Shown: positions 21,850-32,578, counted from the first letter of the stretch. The stretch is DNA of 64,000 nt from Cristatella mucedo (GCA_009760855.2 WPIO01000136.1:976001-1040000); one strand, 5' to 3'. Made by a program: numbers and translations. The notes: generated by a model not told the origin, from the letters alone.

Positions 21850-23795
21850 TCAATGGGAGCATTGGCCTTGCATGCCTTTTGAAAGTTTGGTTAAATCTGG
21901 CTCATAATTTGTTGTTTTCAGTTTCAAGCACGCCTCTAGATTTTTATTTGTTAGTTGGCTTGTTACTTTACTTTTTATTCTATTCATGCAAGAGAACGCT
22001 TGCTCGCACGAATGTTTTGACCCGAAGGTCGACAGCACTCCAAATGCCAACTTCTTCACCTCACTGTAGCATTCTGGAAGACTATTCCATACGTCAAATA
22101 TGAGTGCCTCAACTCGCGGCATTTTTTTTTAGAGCTGTCCACTTGTGCAGCGTAACGTGCATGCTTTTTTGGACCTCCAACTCTTCTAACTCGCTCTTGA
22201 GTTCTGTGAACTTACCACTTCACACATGTTTGGTTTTCAAATCCAGCAATTGCACTTGAAGAGAACCAGTATCAATTCCAAATGGCTCAATGTTGATCTC
22301 ATTTGTATTTGTGTTGAGAGGATTTACTATGAACGCCAGAGTACTTGCTTTTGTTTTGAATTGCTAAAATCTCTCAGCGAATCCATCCTTAATTTTGTTT
22401 ATAGTAATGCTGAAGTAATTCGTGTCAATAGTTACATTGGTTTCATCGCGATATTGCTTCAGATTTTCGAAATGAAGTAAGTTACCGCTCTCCATGTCTT
22501 CGACAAAAAAGAAGTAATTTATTTTCGAAACAAACCACTTCTTCAAGCAAGGCATAGGCTGGGTTTCCCTTTCCTTGCAGTTTTACATTTAGCTCATTTA
22601 GTTTTTTTGTGATATCTACCATGAAGTTGAATTTTTGCAGCCATTTGTCTTCTTTCAATTCGGGATGGACAATGCCTTTTTCAATGAAGAATGTTTTTAT
22701 TTCACTCAAGCAAGAAGCAAAACGTTTCAATACGTTAACCCTGGAAAGTCATCGCACTTTATTGTGCAGAAGTAGGTCAGAATACTGGCTTTCTATTTCT
22801 TCAAGAAATTGCTTAAACTGGCGATGGTAGAGTGCTTTTGCCAAAATGCTGTTAATGATCTTAATAGCCAAGTTAGTGACCTCAACCATTTCGGTTGAAA
22901 ATGCTTGGGCACAAAGCGCCTCTTGATGAATTATGCTGTGAAACGTTAAAATTTCGTGGTTTATTTTTTGCCGAAGAATCGTTGTTACCCCTTGATGCAT
23001 TCATGTCATACTTCTGGCTCCATCAGTTGCTATGGAGACGATTTTATTTATATCAATTTCATAGTCTTCAAGGCGTTTTTTGCACAGCATGTGCTATATC
23101 TTCTCCACAAGTTTGCCCTGAGAGCGGCAGCAATCCTAGCAGTTCTTCTTTTGGACCTTGCGACGACATATACCTGACGAAAAAGGTAACTTTGCCGTGT
23201 CTTTTATGTCGCAAGACTCATCCATAGCAATTGATAAAGCAGAAGCCAGTTGAACGTCTTCCACTTGCATGTGTGTTACATTTGAAGACATTTTAGAAAT
23301 TTGATCTTGTACTGTTTTAGCAGATAATAGCAAATCTTTGATTTTCTTCATGATTTTGGTTTTGTTTTTGAAATCATGAAACAGTTCTTCAGCTCCACGT
23401 ATGAAAAATCTTTGACGTACATCATCTGTAAATGATTTCCCTCTTTTTGCTATTTGTAGTGAGATTTCGAAGCTTGCCAGATTTACGAGATTATTACCAG
23501 ATTATTTGAAGATTTCGCCCAGTTACTTAGCATAAAACTCGACTGTTGTTTTTATTTTTTGAAGCTCTTTAACAGTCCGTACGTCACCGGTTGGATATTT
23601 AGCAGCGAATCGGGTATGTTTTGTAGTGAAGTGTCTCTCCAAATTTGACTTTTTAATGTGTGCAAGTTTTTCTTGGCAAATGAGACAAGTCGGAAGGCCA
23701 TCTGTGTTGCATATGAACGCAAACGACTCCTTCCAATCCTGATTAATTTCTCGATTTTCTTCTTCAGTTTGTCTCTTCTTTTTATCAGATGCCAT
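21850..23795 (-). pseudogene. hAT transposase with N-terminal BED zinc finger, multiply frameshifted
   Basis: Starts at 23795 with MASDKKKRQTEEE and a BED-type finger (CLIC..HFTTKHTRF). It continues with [14 protein letters not shown] (RNase H-like catalytic region, 23290-23200), a KALYHRQFKQFLEEIESQYS block (about 22840), [20 protein letters not shown] (about 22600), and the hAT dimerisation end FGSKHSCEQAFSCMNRIKSK (about 22000). This order and wording match transposases related to the fused hAT part of vertebrate GTF2IRD2. Frame changes between blocks make it inactive. Confidence 0.85.
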
Positions 23796-23799
23796 TCTG

Positions 23800-24900
23800 T
23801 GGCGGAGCTGAAATAAAGATTTTTTTAAATTTTATTTAGCTATCTAAACCGGCGTTAATAAACCGTTAATTAAAGAGTTAGTTTCGTTAATTGCTAATCT
23901 GTAAAAAAGTCAACTTCGTTAAACGTTAAAGCGTATAGACAAGTAGTGTACCTCCGGAAAAAATCATTTAAAAAAATTATCCATAGAAGTATTTTTTCTT
24001 TGTATACCATGTTTACTTCGCGTCACTGTAACAAAATAAATAGGTATACGAAATTAATAAAATGTTGTTGTACCATTGGACGTTCGAAGGTACAACAACA
24101 TGAATATCCGGAGGTACAACAAAGGGTATTTTCAGAAAATTTTAATCGTTAAATAATTTGAGGTTATGAATATTCAAAACAGACAATATATTTAGAAAGC
24201 TCAACACATATAGTTCATATTCATATATAATACGTATCATACCAACATGAAACAAACAGAATATACAGTACAGTATAACTATGAAAATATTTACTTTTTG
24301 AAAAAAGTTCTTACTGCGACCGTTGACGACACAGTGCACCAATAACTAAACAAACAGAACAGTGTTGCCACATTAAAAAAATGCTACTCCCTTGAATTTT
24401 TGCATGTATATATCACATTGCTAACCTACTTAAATCTAACCTGTCCGAAGGTAAGGTCGTCCGAAGATACACCACTTGCCCTTACATACCTTTGAGAAGA
24501 TAATTCGCTTCTAAATCGTCTTCTTCTTGAAATATCGAAACAATTGTTGTTTCTCTCAAGCGATTAAATTAACACACATGGAACCGCGCTCCGAGAAAGA
24601 CTTACTGAAGACTGAACACTACCGTCCGTTGGGTTGTTGGCTGGGTGATTGTAGTGGCCAGTGACGGCGGCAGTCGGCACTTCGGCAGTGGCAAGCATGG
24701 AGCCGTCGCCACGGGGCTGGCCACAGCACGGCTGTGTGGCAGGGCCTGGTGCCCAAGCAGCTGTCAGCTGTCCGTATACTCTCTACTCCACCTATTCTCA
24801 CCGTTCTCTGTTGAGTCTTTATATCCTTTTACTGTTTTTTTTGCAGTATAATATTTTTATGAGTTTTGAAAATAAAAAAATATAATTAATAATATTTGCG
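23800..24900. other. hAT 5' untranslated / internal non-coding part
   Basis: AT-rich, without ORFs of interest. It contains an imperfect inverted repeat of TGTTGTTGTACC/GGTACAACAACA near 24064-24102. Possibly a nested small element. Confidence 0.4.
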
Positions 24901-25514
24901 CATGGAACTGGAGAGCCGCATCATGACATCGAAAGAGCCGCCGCATGCGGCTCGCGAGCAGCAGGTTGCCGACCTAGGGTCTTCAGGAGACGAGCCCGCC
25001 CCCTTTCTTTATTTGACCCCTGCTGCTTCTGCTGTGGCAATCAGTGCAGCAGCACCGGCCACTAATGTATGCCCCACGTGCAGCAGGTGGTTGGGTGGTT
25101 GACTCGGCGTAGTGTATGGCCTCTGATGTAAGGATGCTGCCCGCCACAGCTGCACTCCCCATCTGCAGCGAGTCAGCCGGCTCGTATATGAACGCTTCGA
25201 GGGAATACAGATCGAGTCTCGTTTGTCGCTCATTTCCACGATCGTGTCTCCGTGAGACTCCACAAGAAAAGCCGCCGCCTGATCCACTGTTATGCAACAC
25301 CACAAATGTAGCCACATCGCTTAAAGAAACCTCTGAAAATCTCTTAAGGAAGGTCACAGGTTACGATTTAACAATTGCTTTAGTCGGAGGGGCTTTATGG
25401 AGGCGCGAATGTGCAAAATGCTTGAGCGAAGAAGGTTGAAAACTTGTCGGCCTAGCCGTTAATATCTGGATAGTGAAACCATTTCCGAACTAGCCAGCAA
25501 ATTGTTTTCCAGTC

Positions 25515-25690
25515 TTATGAATCTATTTTGGGTCTTTCTGGCAGGACTTCAGTTTCGAAAGGAAAAGAAAGCCCGGCTTTTATAAGCTTCCGAGTGTAGA
25601 CTGGAAGGAAGCCTTTGAAATCGACTAGATCGCCATCACGCCCAGATTTCTTATAGCGGTGTTCAAGCCCGCACTTAACACGGTGGCAAA
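25515..25690 (-). CDS. orphan exon-like reading frame ending in a stop
   Basis: About 56 open codons on minus, including CGLEHRYKKSGRDGDLVDF and GFLPVYTRKLIKAGLSFPFE, ending TAA at 25517-25515. Its protein-like composition and the neighbouring candidate exon at 25853-25927 suggest a host gene fragment or an old pseudogene. I do not recognise the family and the 5' border is undefined. Confidence 0.25.
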
Positions 25691-25852
25691 TATTTTGAAG
25701 TTTTTTCGTAAATTAAAAGGAATCTCCACAAATCTGTACACGGACATAATGTACAAAAGCGTGCTCTTCAAGAGCGCTCGGAGAGTTCATTTTTACTGCA
25801 TCAGGGAATTTATCGAGGCTTTCGGCTGAGTCTTGGTGCAGATTAAAATTAC

Positions 25853-25927
25853 CTGCATCCCAGATTTCAAAATTGTCCCAGGATCCATGCTGTTCATATT
25901 GACTCGTTGGACAAACTCGATGTTACC
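25853..25927 (-). CDS. orphan candidate exon (25 aa)
   Basis: A 75-nt phase 0 candidate with a pyrimidine-rich acceptor (TTATTTTTTCG..GTGCAG) and donor CAG|GTAATT. It encodes NIEFVQRVNMNSMDPGTILK plus a few residues. The family is not recognised; it may be chance or part of an unknown minus-strand gene with 25515-25690. Confidence 0.25.
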
Positions 25928-27104
25928 CTGCACATATGACAGAACGAAAAAATAAACATTAGCTCTGACAGGAGCAGTAAACGGGATTGAGCAGTGAGCC
26001 GAGATGGTTATGGGGCACGAAACAAGGTCACCCGGTAGACATTTTTAGTTTTAAGACTGAGAGGCATAAGTAGATAAGATTAGAAATCCATAAAATGGCC
26101 GCCAATAAGGGTGGTGTGATTTACGTCGGACAAAACCGACATTTTCCAGACAGCCAATAAATGATCGGGCCATACTGTTGCAAGGGCTGTCAATGTGAAT
26201 GTTAGTCCTCTGCAATCAATAACGGCCTAGCGCACATAAATATTTAGTGAGGACTGCCAAAATCTCTTTCACCAGCAAGGTTAGACAGCCAAAAGGAGGT
26301 CGGGAGATCACAAAGGTGAGGGGAATGGTCTTTGATGGAGACCTAATAGCAACTGATTCAAGCGATGACCCATGCGAAAAACTTCGGGTCTAATAGCCGA
26401 GCGACTCGCGAACAACGACAGCAATCGGCCACCCACCTTGTCAGACCGCATGGATTGAAATGATGAGAGCCGGATGGAGTGGTCTTTGACACACCATCGC
26501 CCGAGTTGGGTCGCGGTTAGCAGAAATGCGTCGAGCTTCCCTAGACAATCCCATCGAGGTTAAGTAGCCCACCCTGGATTTTAGTGAGCGGAAATTTAAC
26601 TGGTGAAATTTAAAAGAGTATAATTCCATGCCACCGGGCGGCCGACTGAAAGTAGTGGGCTGGAAGGGGCCCAACGCTACAGAGAAATGTAGGTATATCT
26701 TTGATAACCTCTCTGCTGCCAAATCTCTTATATAGTCACTTTTGCGATGGGTAGGTAGTTTATGGGTGGGTATTTGGTGATAGAAGTATCTGGCCAGGTG
26801 AATTTCATGCAGCCTGGCAGGAAGCTGAAAGCAATGGCCCCGAGGGCATAATTGAGCCCCATATCGGACAGGCCACAGTGCGGTACTGCAGTGGTGTGCA
26901 ATGTGAGCGTCGGGAAATGCGCTTTGTGTAAGCATTCTACACCTTGCTGCCATCGAAGTGAGCAGCCCAGGTATTACACAGCCAAGCCATAGCAATTCTC
27001 GTGCGGCAATGGAAGATTATTGTACTGTTGTGCCAGTAATTATCCTATTGCATCAGCACATTATCTAAGCACCTGTTCCAAAGTGACCTTCCACCAGATG
27101 ACCA

Positions 27105-27185
27105 CATAATAATAATAACGCACTCGATAAAGCGCCCTCAGAGAACTCAATCTCTCTCTAGGCGCTTTACATTTGCTACATCCGC
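27105..27185 (-). mobile_element. LINE-A 3' tail fragment
   Basis: (AAT)n, then CGCACTCGATAAAGCGCCCT and AGAACTCAATCTCTCTCTAG. This is just the conserved terminus, in minus orientation. Confidence 0.8.
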
Positions 27186-27778
27186 TGCACAGTCAAGTCT
27201 GCCTACTTTAAACTACATAGGACTTATGAAATTTGTACTTGCAAAGAAAGGGATACGACATCCTAATTGGTACATGCATTTGTTACATCCTGTCTTGACT
27301 TCTGGAGCTCACTGCTTGATGGTCTACCGGCCTGTGCAACCAGGCGCTTACAGCTGGAGCAAACCTCGGCAGCTGGGCTGTTCGTCTGTCGTGAACGTCG
27401 CAGTTGCCACGTCACATAATTTCTTGCCGACATACACTGGCTCCCGCCATGCAGCGAATCAACTTCAAGGTTCTGCCACTCACTTTTTGGTCCCTTCATT
27501 CTCTTACTCCAGCCAACTTATTAGAACTACTCCTCAACCAGGCTAGGCATTGTAGGCCACCACATTGAACGAACCACAAATTCTTTGAGGACCATGCCTT
27601 TAGTTCGTAAGGGTCCCAAAGCCTTGAACTCACTCCCGAATGACATTACGACATCCTTCTGACTTGACGACATTTAAGGACAAGCAAAAAATACACATGT
27701 TTATCACAGCATTTCGTAGGTCCTTGTGATTCGTTCTTTGTGTGCATGCTGATATTTTGCATGCTACCACTAACCAGA
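27186..27778 (+). mobile_element. LINE-A C-terminal fragment
   Basis: Plus-strand, broken frames equivalent to the region from [14 protein letters not shown] to the TAFSGSL C-terminus and the start of the 3' UTR. It abuts the opposite-strand tail at 27185 and ends at ACTAACCAG. Confidence 0.8.
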
Positions 27779-28488
27779 AGAACACTGGTTCTGTCTTCTG
27801 GTAGCTACACAGCGGAAAGTGAAGAAATAGCAAGCAGTTAGGTTCCCAATACTTGTCACACCGAAACAAATGGCGTTCCGACTGATCCCCTGGCGCCGGC
27901 AAAACCCGGGGCCTTCATTGCACATCTCACTATGCGCGTGAAGCTGGCAACACACAGTATTTTTCTCAGGGAATATAATGTAGTTTGACGCTCTATCGGC
28001 ACACAGGTAACGACAAGGAAACACCGAGGGGGCTTCAACAACCACGAGTTTGGGCTCGCAGCACGACGGGTCACAGCCGTTCTCTACCGTAAGGCTACTG
28101 TTCCTCCCCTCTGCAAGCCATGACTCACCGTCATAAAACCGTTTCCCCACAAACCGGCAAGGCCCATAAACCCGAAGCAGTCATAAACTCATAAACTCCA
28201 CTGGGCCATTCACTGGGCTACTATAAGACTAGGTAGATCAGTGAGAGGGGCTTGCATAGTCGTAATCGCACGAATATAATACAATTCTCGCGTGCAAAGC
28301 TGGTGGGGGGGCAGGAATCAATAGCGCAATAAAGTATCTATGTACATGTTGATGCCTGCTCATCTAAATGGTGGTAGTACCCTGTACTACGGTTCATATA
28401 TAGCCATAAAATAGTGTCTCAGAAGCTCGGGATACCCGCAACGACACAAGCTAATTGCAGCTCCCCGACGAATGTAAGGAAGTTACCA
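27779..28488. other. unassigned stretch left of the LTR-type element
   Basis: No gene or repeat family recognised. A TGTAGTTTGACG at about 27977 resembles the LTR-type terminus, but nothing else supports an element there. Confidence 0.4.
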
Positions 28489-28493
28489 CGGAG

Positions 28494-28768
28494 TGTCGCT
28501 TGGTTCGCACTCAGTACAGAACGCCAGCCGATGACCAACACCAACGGTTTATTTTACGAGCACAAAGCAAAGGGAAGCACGACTATCTCCAGCCCTCTCT
28601 CCCACTCGAGTCCTGCTCCTCGATCACGGCTGTGCACCGGCCGACCGCGATGATAATTCAGAGGCGGACCGCAGCTGTTCATCGGCTGACCCCGATGGTG
28701 ATCCTAATAGCTGTTCACCAGCTGGTTAGCTGGAGGAACAATACCGGCCTGCATATCATCAAACTACA
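28494..28768 (-). repeat. LTR-type terminal repeat, downstream copy
   Basis: In minus sense it starts TGTAGTTTGATG, carries AAAATAAACCGTTGGTG (a possible polyadenylation signal) and a GTCATCGGCTGGCG segment, and ends GTGCGAACCAAGCGACA. The other copy is 29944-30315. Confidence 0.72.
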
Positions 28769-29093
28769 TGGCCCCGTGACCTTAAGATCATAAGTGCCCA
28801 GCAGCAACGCGAGGAACTGCAATGTATCACGCAGCATTGAGCATGTCTAGTCACAACAAATGCGACACTACGCATCCGCCGCCATATCGGCATAACAGCC
28901 AGCAACAAAAGCTGATCCCACAGGCAGGCTGGATACCTTACAGCTGCTCGCCGGAGGCGCGCTGGAGCACGGCCTTTTGCGACCAGCCGGCAACGTGGGC
29001 CACCGGCCATCATCACCGAGCTCACTTCCAAAGCCGCCGTTTTGCGGACCTCCGCCGATCTGCGTCTGCCCACTCTACCGCTGCGTCTCAGGC

Positions 29094-29237
29094 CTTCGCA
29101 GACTCTCCGACCTTCGCAGTATCTCCGGCCTGCATAGACTCTCCGGCCGTCACACACTGTCCGACTTGTGCCAACTCTTTGGCCTGCTCAGACTGTCCGA
29201 CTTGCACCAACTCTCCGGCCTGCGAAGCGTCACAGCC
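29094..29237. repeat. degenerate 18-bp tandem repeat
   Basis: About eight units around CTTCGCAGACTCTCCGAC, with period exactly 18 (29094, 29112, 29130, 29148, 29166, 29184, 29202, 29220). They lie inside the LTR-type element. Confidence 0.85.
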
Positions 29238-29284
29238 ACCGGCTCATCGCAGGTCAACGTTGCCTTCATGGCTTTCGCTGCATC

Positions 29285-29405
29285 GCAGGCCGTTGCATCG
29301 CTGGCGGACGCTACAAATTCGCTCGCTGACGCCGCCTACTCCCTTGCGGACGCCGCCGACTATCGCGAGAACGCCGTCGCCTCCCTCGCGGACGTCGCCG
29401 CCTCT
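29285..29405. repeat. 21-bp-like repeats related to the foldback minisatellite
   Basis: Units such as TCCCTTGCGGACGCCGCC and TCCCTCGCGGACGTCGCC match the foldback unit TTCCTCGCGGACGCCGCC apart from an added triplet. This suggests a common origin. Confidence 0.7.
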
Positions 29406-29465
29406 CCGTGCACCGTCTCGCCACCGGATGCCTTCGTCTCACTGCTGTATGCCTTATCATTACCA

Positions 29466-29957
29466 CTAACAGCTGCCTTGAACAATTTCGTGGTCTCGTG
29501 GCATACCATCGCCGCCTAGCCAATCGTCACTGTTGGAGCGCCGTTGCCTCATGCCATAAGGCGGCAGCCTGGCAAACTCTTTCCCCCGGCACTCCGTCGG
29601 TGATCGCCGCGGCCACTTCCGGTCGCTCTTGTCGGCCATCTCAGTCCGAACAGCCTTTAACAGATCAGTGTGCGGCAATCGCGCTCTACCGGCCGGCCAG
29701 GTGAATGCCCTCACTAGGGCCTCTCGAAGCTTAGTGTGGTCGTCTTGCATGGCCTGTGGGAGACTCGAGGCAAATGTGATCGCAAGGAGCAAACACAAGT
29801 GCCACTTATTAGGTTCGTAGCTACTTTGTTTGACCTCCCTCTCGAAATTCAGCAACCAGCCAGAGAAATCTCCGAAGCCAACGGAGCTTTGGAAGGCTTC
29901 ACAAGGCATCTCAAAAGCCGTCATCGGCTCCATCCTGAGAAGCTCGTGGTTCGCACG
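29466..29957 (-). CDS. gag-like ORF of the LTR-type element
   Basis: The ORF reads from a likely start at MEPMTAFEMPCEAF just inside the right terminal repeat. It contains GDFSGWLLNFEREVKQSS, NKWHLCLLLAITFASSL and HTKLREALVRAFTWPAG. The spacing F-x2-W-L-x2-F-E, K-W-x2-L-L-L and L-x2-A-L-x3-F is the helical pattern of Ty3/Gypsy-like capsid N-terminal regions. A stop follows at about 29466. There is no zinc knuckle and no pol. It could supply a capsid only, or be a truncated remnant. Assignment rests on motif spacing, not on a search. Confidence 0.5.
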   Translation of the reverse strand, partial: RANHELLRMEPMTAFEMPCEAFQSSVGFGDFSGWLLNFEREVKQSSYEPNKWHLCLLLAITFASSLPQAMQDDHTKLREALVRAFTWPAGRARLPHTDLLKAVRTEMADKSDRKWPRRSPTECRGKEFARLPPYGMRQRRSNSDDWLGGDGMPRDHEIVQGSC

Positions 29958-30315
29958 CAGTACAGAACGCCAGCCGATGACCAACACCAGCGGTTTATTA
30001 TGCGACGCACAGAGCAGAGGGAATCACGAATCCCGACTCGGGTCCCACTCCTCGATCGCGGCTGTGCACCGCCCGACCCCGATGATTAATCAGAGGCGGA
30101 CCACAGCTGTGCACCGGCCGACCCCGATAGTGAATCCAACATCTGTTCACCAGCTGGTTAGCGGGAGGAGCAATACCGGCCTGTGTCCACGCCAAGTCAG
30201 AGGCGGACCACAGCTGTGCACCGGCCTGTCCCGATGACTTCCGACTGCTCCCAACAGCTGTTCACCAGCTGGTTAGCGGGAGGAACAATATTGGCCTGTA
30301 TACCAACAAACTACA
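29944..30315 (-). repeat. LTR-type terminal repeat, upstream copy
   Basis: Similar to 28494-28768 but with an internal tandem duplication of the CTGTTCACCAGCTGGTTAGC segment (near 30141 and 30258). It contains CATAATAAACCGCTGGTG and ends GTGCGAACCA in minus sense. Confidence 0.7.
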
Positions 30316-30320
30316 CGGAC

Positions 30321-30803
30321 TAAATATGGCAGCTCCGTTGACGGAAGATGAGAAGTCGGTCAGCCTTCCTGCAGGCAGGTCAAGACACGTCTATGCTGGA
30401 CACTGGCGCCAAAATTCTGCGTCAAAGGCACGCCGCTGTAACACAATGTTTTTACCCCTCTTAGAAGTACTTAAACCGCCACTCTAGGATTACTACGCGT
30501 GGGCCGTTGCTGCTTGAACAGTCTACCGAGCTGGCTTGAAAGTTAAAAATTATCTAGCAATTGTTCAGCGGAGGGACATTACCTTCCAAGAGACGTATGC
30601 ACAACTAGAGCTCTCAAGGGCACTTGTACGGACGCCTTCGTTTACGCCTCTTTCTATGCTTAGTGGTGGCCTCGTTTAGAATCACACTGTTAAGTTTCGC
30701 GTCAACGGCGCACCGCCCGACAGGCGGACCTCGTTAGCCTCCTCTTCGTAAGCGTATCCTGGGATTCTCTTAAAAAATCAATTAAGATTAAAAAAGGAAT
30801 TTA
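30321..30803. other. unassigned stretch right of the LTR-type element
   Basis: No gene recognised. One frame near 30402 spells an LDTGA-like pentapeptide, but its context is not protease-like. Confidence 0.4.
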
Positions 30804-30960
30804 GTTGGTATAGCATCCAAAACGAAAACTGAATCTCTATCCAGGCTCTTCACATAGACCACAGGGCTCGAGCCTACGACCTCGGCCGTAAAGCCGAATA
30901 CCTTGACCTCGGCCATCAAAAGTGAGCACCTTAACCTCTGCACCAACCAGGGCAGCATTA
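30804..30960 (-). mobile_element. SINE-2 copy
   Basis: On plus, AATCTCTATCCAGGCTCTTC leads into CACAGGGCTCGAGCC (B-box complement) and ends AGCACCTTAACCTCTGCACC (A-box complement). A CCTTGACCTCGGCC segment is partly duplicated. Confidence 0.78.
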
Positions 30961-31032
30961 GCCATTTTCGGAATCGGATTCCGACTCGGTGTGCGGAAGA
31001 TGCGCCGATAAGCTGGGCCTTAATATATATTA

Positions 31033-31171
31033 TTCATTTGTACGGCGCCCTAAGAGAACCTAATCTCTCTTCTAGAGCTTCACATATGCCATGGGGCTCG
31101 AGCCCACGACCTCGGCCAGACTTTGGTCGGGACCAGCACCTTAATCACTGGCCCAAGCCAGCGTGGCGTTC
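31033..31171 (-). mobile_element. SINE-2 copy
   Basis: One of the best-preserved copies. Plus strand: CGGCGCCCTAAGAGAACC tail, CATGGGGCTCGAGCCC B-box complement, ACGACCTCGGCC, then CACCTTAATCACTGGCCC as A-box complement. Confidence 0.82.
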
Positions 31172-31329
31172 TAAGAGAGTAGTCACATCTCATTTTGAGA
31201 GCAACTGAGCATTCGCACCGGAGGGACGCCGCCCGGAAGCGTGTTCAGACGCCGTCGGGACCCCCTCCCCCGCATGCACAGGAGGATGCAGCTCCCCGTG
31301 GGCCACCCCGGGTCTAAGCTGAGGAGTAC

Positions 31330-31475
31330 GGCGCATGCACTTCCGGCCCGCGTCTTGCGTTCGAGTCCTGAAGCAGACAACTCTCTATCGCCCGCTGCAA
31401 GCAGTAGCGGTAGCCGCCGCAGCTCCTCTGACGCTGCATTCAAGGAGCTGCTGAATCGCGCAACATTTACTTTAT
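31330..31475 (+). mobile_element. degenerate SINE-1 copy
   Basis: Has a GCGTTCGAGTCCTGAAGCAG B-box region, CCCGCTGCAAGCAGTAGCGG body and GGAGCTGCTGAATCGCGCAA tail, all typical of SINE-1. Confidence 0.65.
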
Positions 31476-31500
31476 CTATCTATCTATCTATCTATCTGTC
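31474..31500. repeat. (TATC)n microsatellite
   Basis: Short TATC run directly after the SINE-1 tail, consistent with a SINE-tail-seeded microsatellite. Confidence 0.85.
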
Positions 31501-31712
31501 TGGCAGACTTTCGCCATTCCATTTGCAAACGTTGGTAGTCTCCACCGGCAAAGACGGGCTGAAGAAGTAGCGCGCAGTGGAGGAAGGCGCCTTAATCATA
31601 CAAAGAAAGCAGTTACTGCTAATTTTGGAAGATTCTGAAATTTTTATGCCAAAGGTGCCACGCTCGGCAGCGGCGGCCTTTTTAGAGGCGCTCAAGAGGA
31701 ATCAAATAAAAA

Positions 31713-31848
31713 CGGCATTTGCACGGAGCCCAAAGAGAGCTTAATCTTTATCGAGGCGCTTTACATATTACGCAGGGCTTGATCTTAGAGCCTCGGTCGT
31801 TAAAAGCGGTTACATACTAACACCTGGGCCTAACCAGCGCAGCATCAA
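31713..31848 (-). mobile_element. SINE-2 copy
   Basis: Plus strand AGAGAGCTTAATCTTTATCG, then AGGCGCTTTACATATTACGC and CACCTGGGCCTAACCAGC as the head complement. Confidence 0.75.
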
Positions 31849-32018
31849 TCTGCTCAGCAAGTCGATAACTACGATCGCCCATTCGGCTTAAAGAATAATC
31901 GCGGACGCCCACCCTGGACGTGCTCGCCGAATGTGTGCGGGGAAGCTTCCTTTTTGTTTGAACCCGATGCAAGAACGAGTAAGAGATTCTCTTACGCACT
32001 TTAACCGGCGCAGCGCCA

Positions 32019-32575
32019 GACTACCCTCGCGAACCGGCCTGTAAACCGAGGAGTAGCAGCCTCTCCTTCAAAACCTGGTAGCCACCCGAAAGGGCTATAA
32101 GGCCTCTAAAGAAAGGAGAGGCTGGGGCGTTTTTAGAGTAGAGAGTCTCCTTCATTGGCTGCATTTGGGGCAGCCCGAGACCGTATCCTTTCAGGCAAAC
32201 CGCTGGAGCATCGGCCCCCTCCTCGGCCCCCTCCCCTGGTCTCTCCCCGGCCCCCTCCCTGGCCCCCTCCCTGGCCCCCTCCCTGGCCCCCCTCCCTGGC
32301 CCCTCCCCAAGACCTAGCTTGAGAGCGCCCCGCTCTAAAATGGCGGCGATGCGACGCGCAAGCGAAAGAAATTCGCCTTCTCTCCATATGGGCAGGTCAA
32401 ATTCGTCGACGACTTCGCGGTCGTCGTTTGTTTCGTGAGTTCGCGGAAGTCGGAAAGCAGCTGTTCTGGGAGCAACCAGGCCTGCAGGTGAGGTCGGCCG
32501 GGGTGATAGTCGCCTCGCATCGCGCGCGCGAGCATTGCAGCTCTCGAGTCGACGTCGGATCGCGCTCGCCGCCAT
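32019..32575 (-). CDS. orphan GC-rich ORF (184 aa)
   Basis: Minus ORF starting MAASAIRRRLESCNARARDA with a good initiation context (GCAATGG). It includes EVVDEFDLPIWREGEFLSL and RIAAILERGALKLGLGEG, then a Gly/Arg/Glu-rich stretch encoded by a 12-bp minisatellite (about 32208-32310). Composition is plausible for a first exon in a CpG-rich promoter, but no family is recognised and the repeat inflates its length. Lies in the same frame as, and just downstream of, the ORF at 32579-32860. Confidence 0.3.
32208..32310. repeat. 12-bp GC-rich minisatellite
   Basis: Repeats of GGCCCCCTCCCT with small variations. Confidence 0.85.
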
Positions 32576-32578
32576 TGC

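Larger units (their letters stand above)
21542..24976 (-). mobile_element. hAT transposon (GTF2IRD2/ZBED-like lineage)
   Basis: The left end begins TAGGGTCGGCAACCCTTTT. The right end in reverse complement begins TAGGTCGGCAACCTGC. These are typical hAT-Charlie-type termini, with GGCTC..GAGCCGC subterminal motifs near 24910-24960. The interior encodes a broken BED-finger transposase. The adjacent 8-bp flanks (GGGCGTCG and GGGTCTTC) match only partly, so the target duplication has decayed or the ends are off by a base or two. Confidence 0.85.
24985..27100. other. largely unassigned stretch
   Basis: Contains two exon-like minus-strand reading frames (listed separately) and a 184-codon minus ORF at 26441-26995 without recognised motifs. 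No repeat family identified. Confidence 0.4.
28494..30315 (-). mobile_element. short LTR-type retroelement with gag-like ORF
   Basis: About 1.8 kb, read on minus. Direct terminal repeats lie at 28494-28768 and about 29944-30315. The outer ends are CAAACTACA (plus right) and TGTCGCTTGG (plus left, a mutated TGTAGTTTGG), flanked by CGGAG (28489-28493) and CGGAC (30316-30320), a near-perfect 5-bp duplication. Between the repeats lie a gag-like ORF and degenerate 18- to 21-bp repeats. No protease, RT or integrase is seen, so it is non-autonomous or internally deleted. Confidence 0.7.

Noticed and set aside
26441-26995. Minus ORF of 184 codons as a host gene
   Set aside because: Composition is irregular, no domain motif is seen and no splice context is evident; kept only as unassigned sequence.
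27970-28490. Left extension of the LTR-type element to the TGTAGTTTGACG near 27977
   Set aside because: The CGGAG flank and TGTCGCTTGG end at 28494 explain the border better, and no further family sequence lies between.
30395-30425. LDTGA-like peptide as a retroviral-type aspartic protease
   Set aside because: The context lacks the preceding hydrophobic strand and the following Ser/Thr and glycine motifs; a stop follows soon after. Probably chance.
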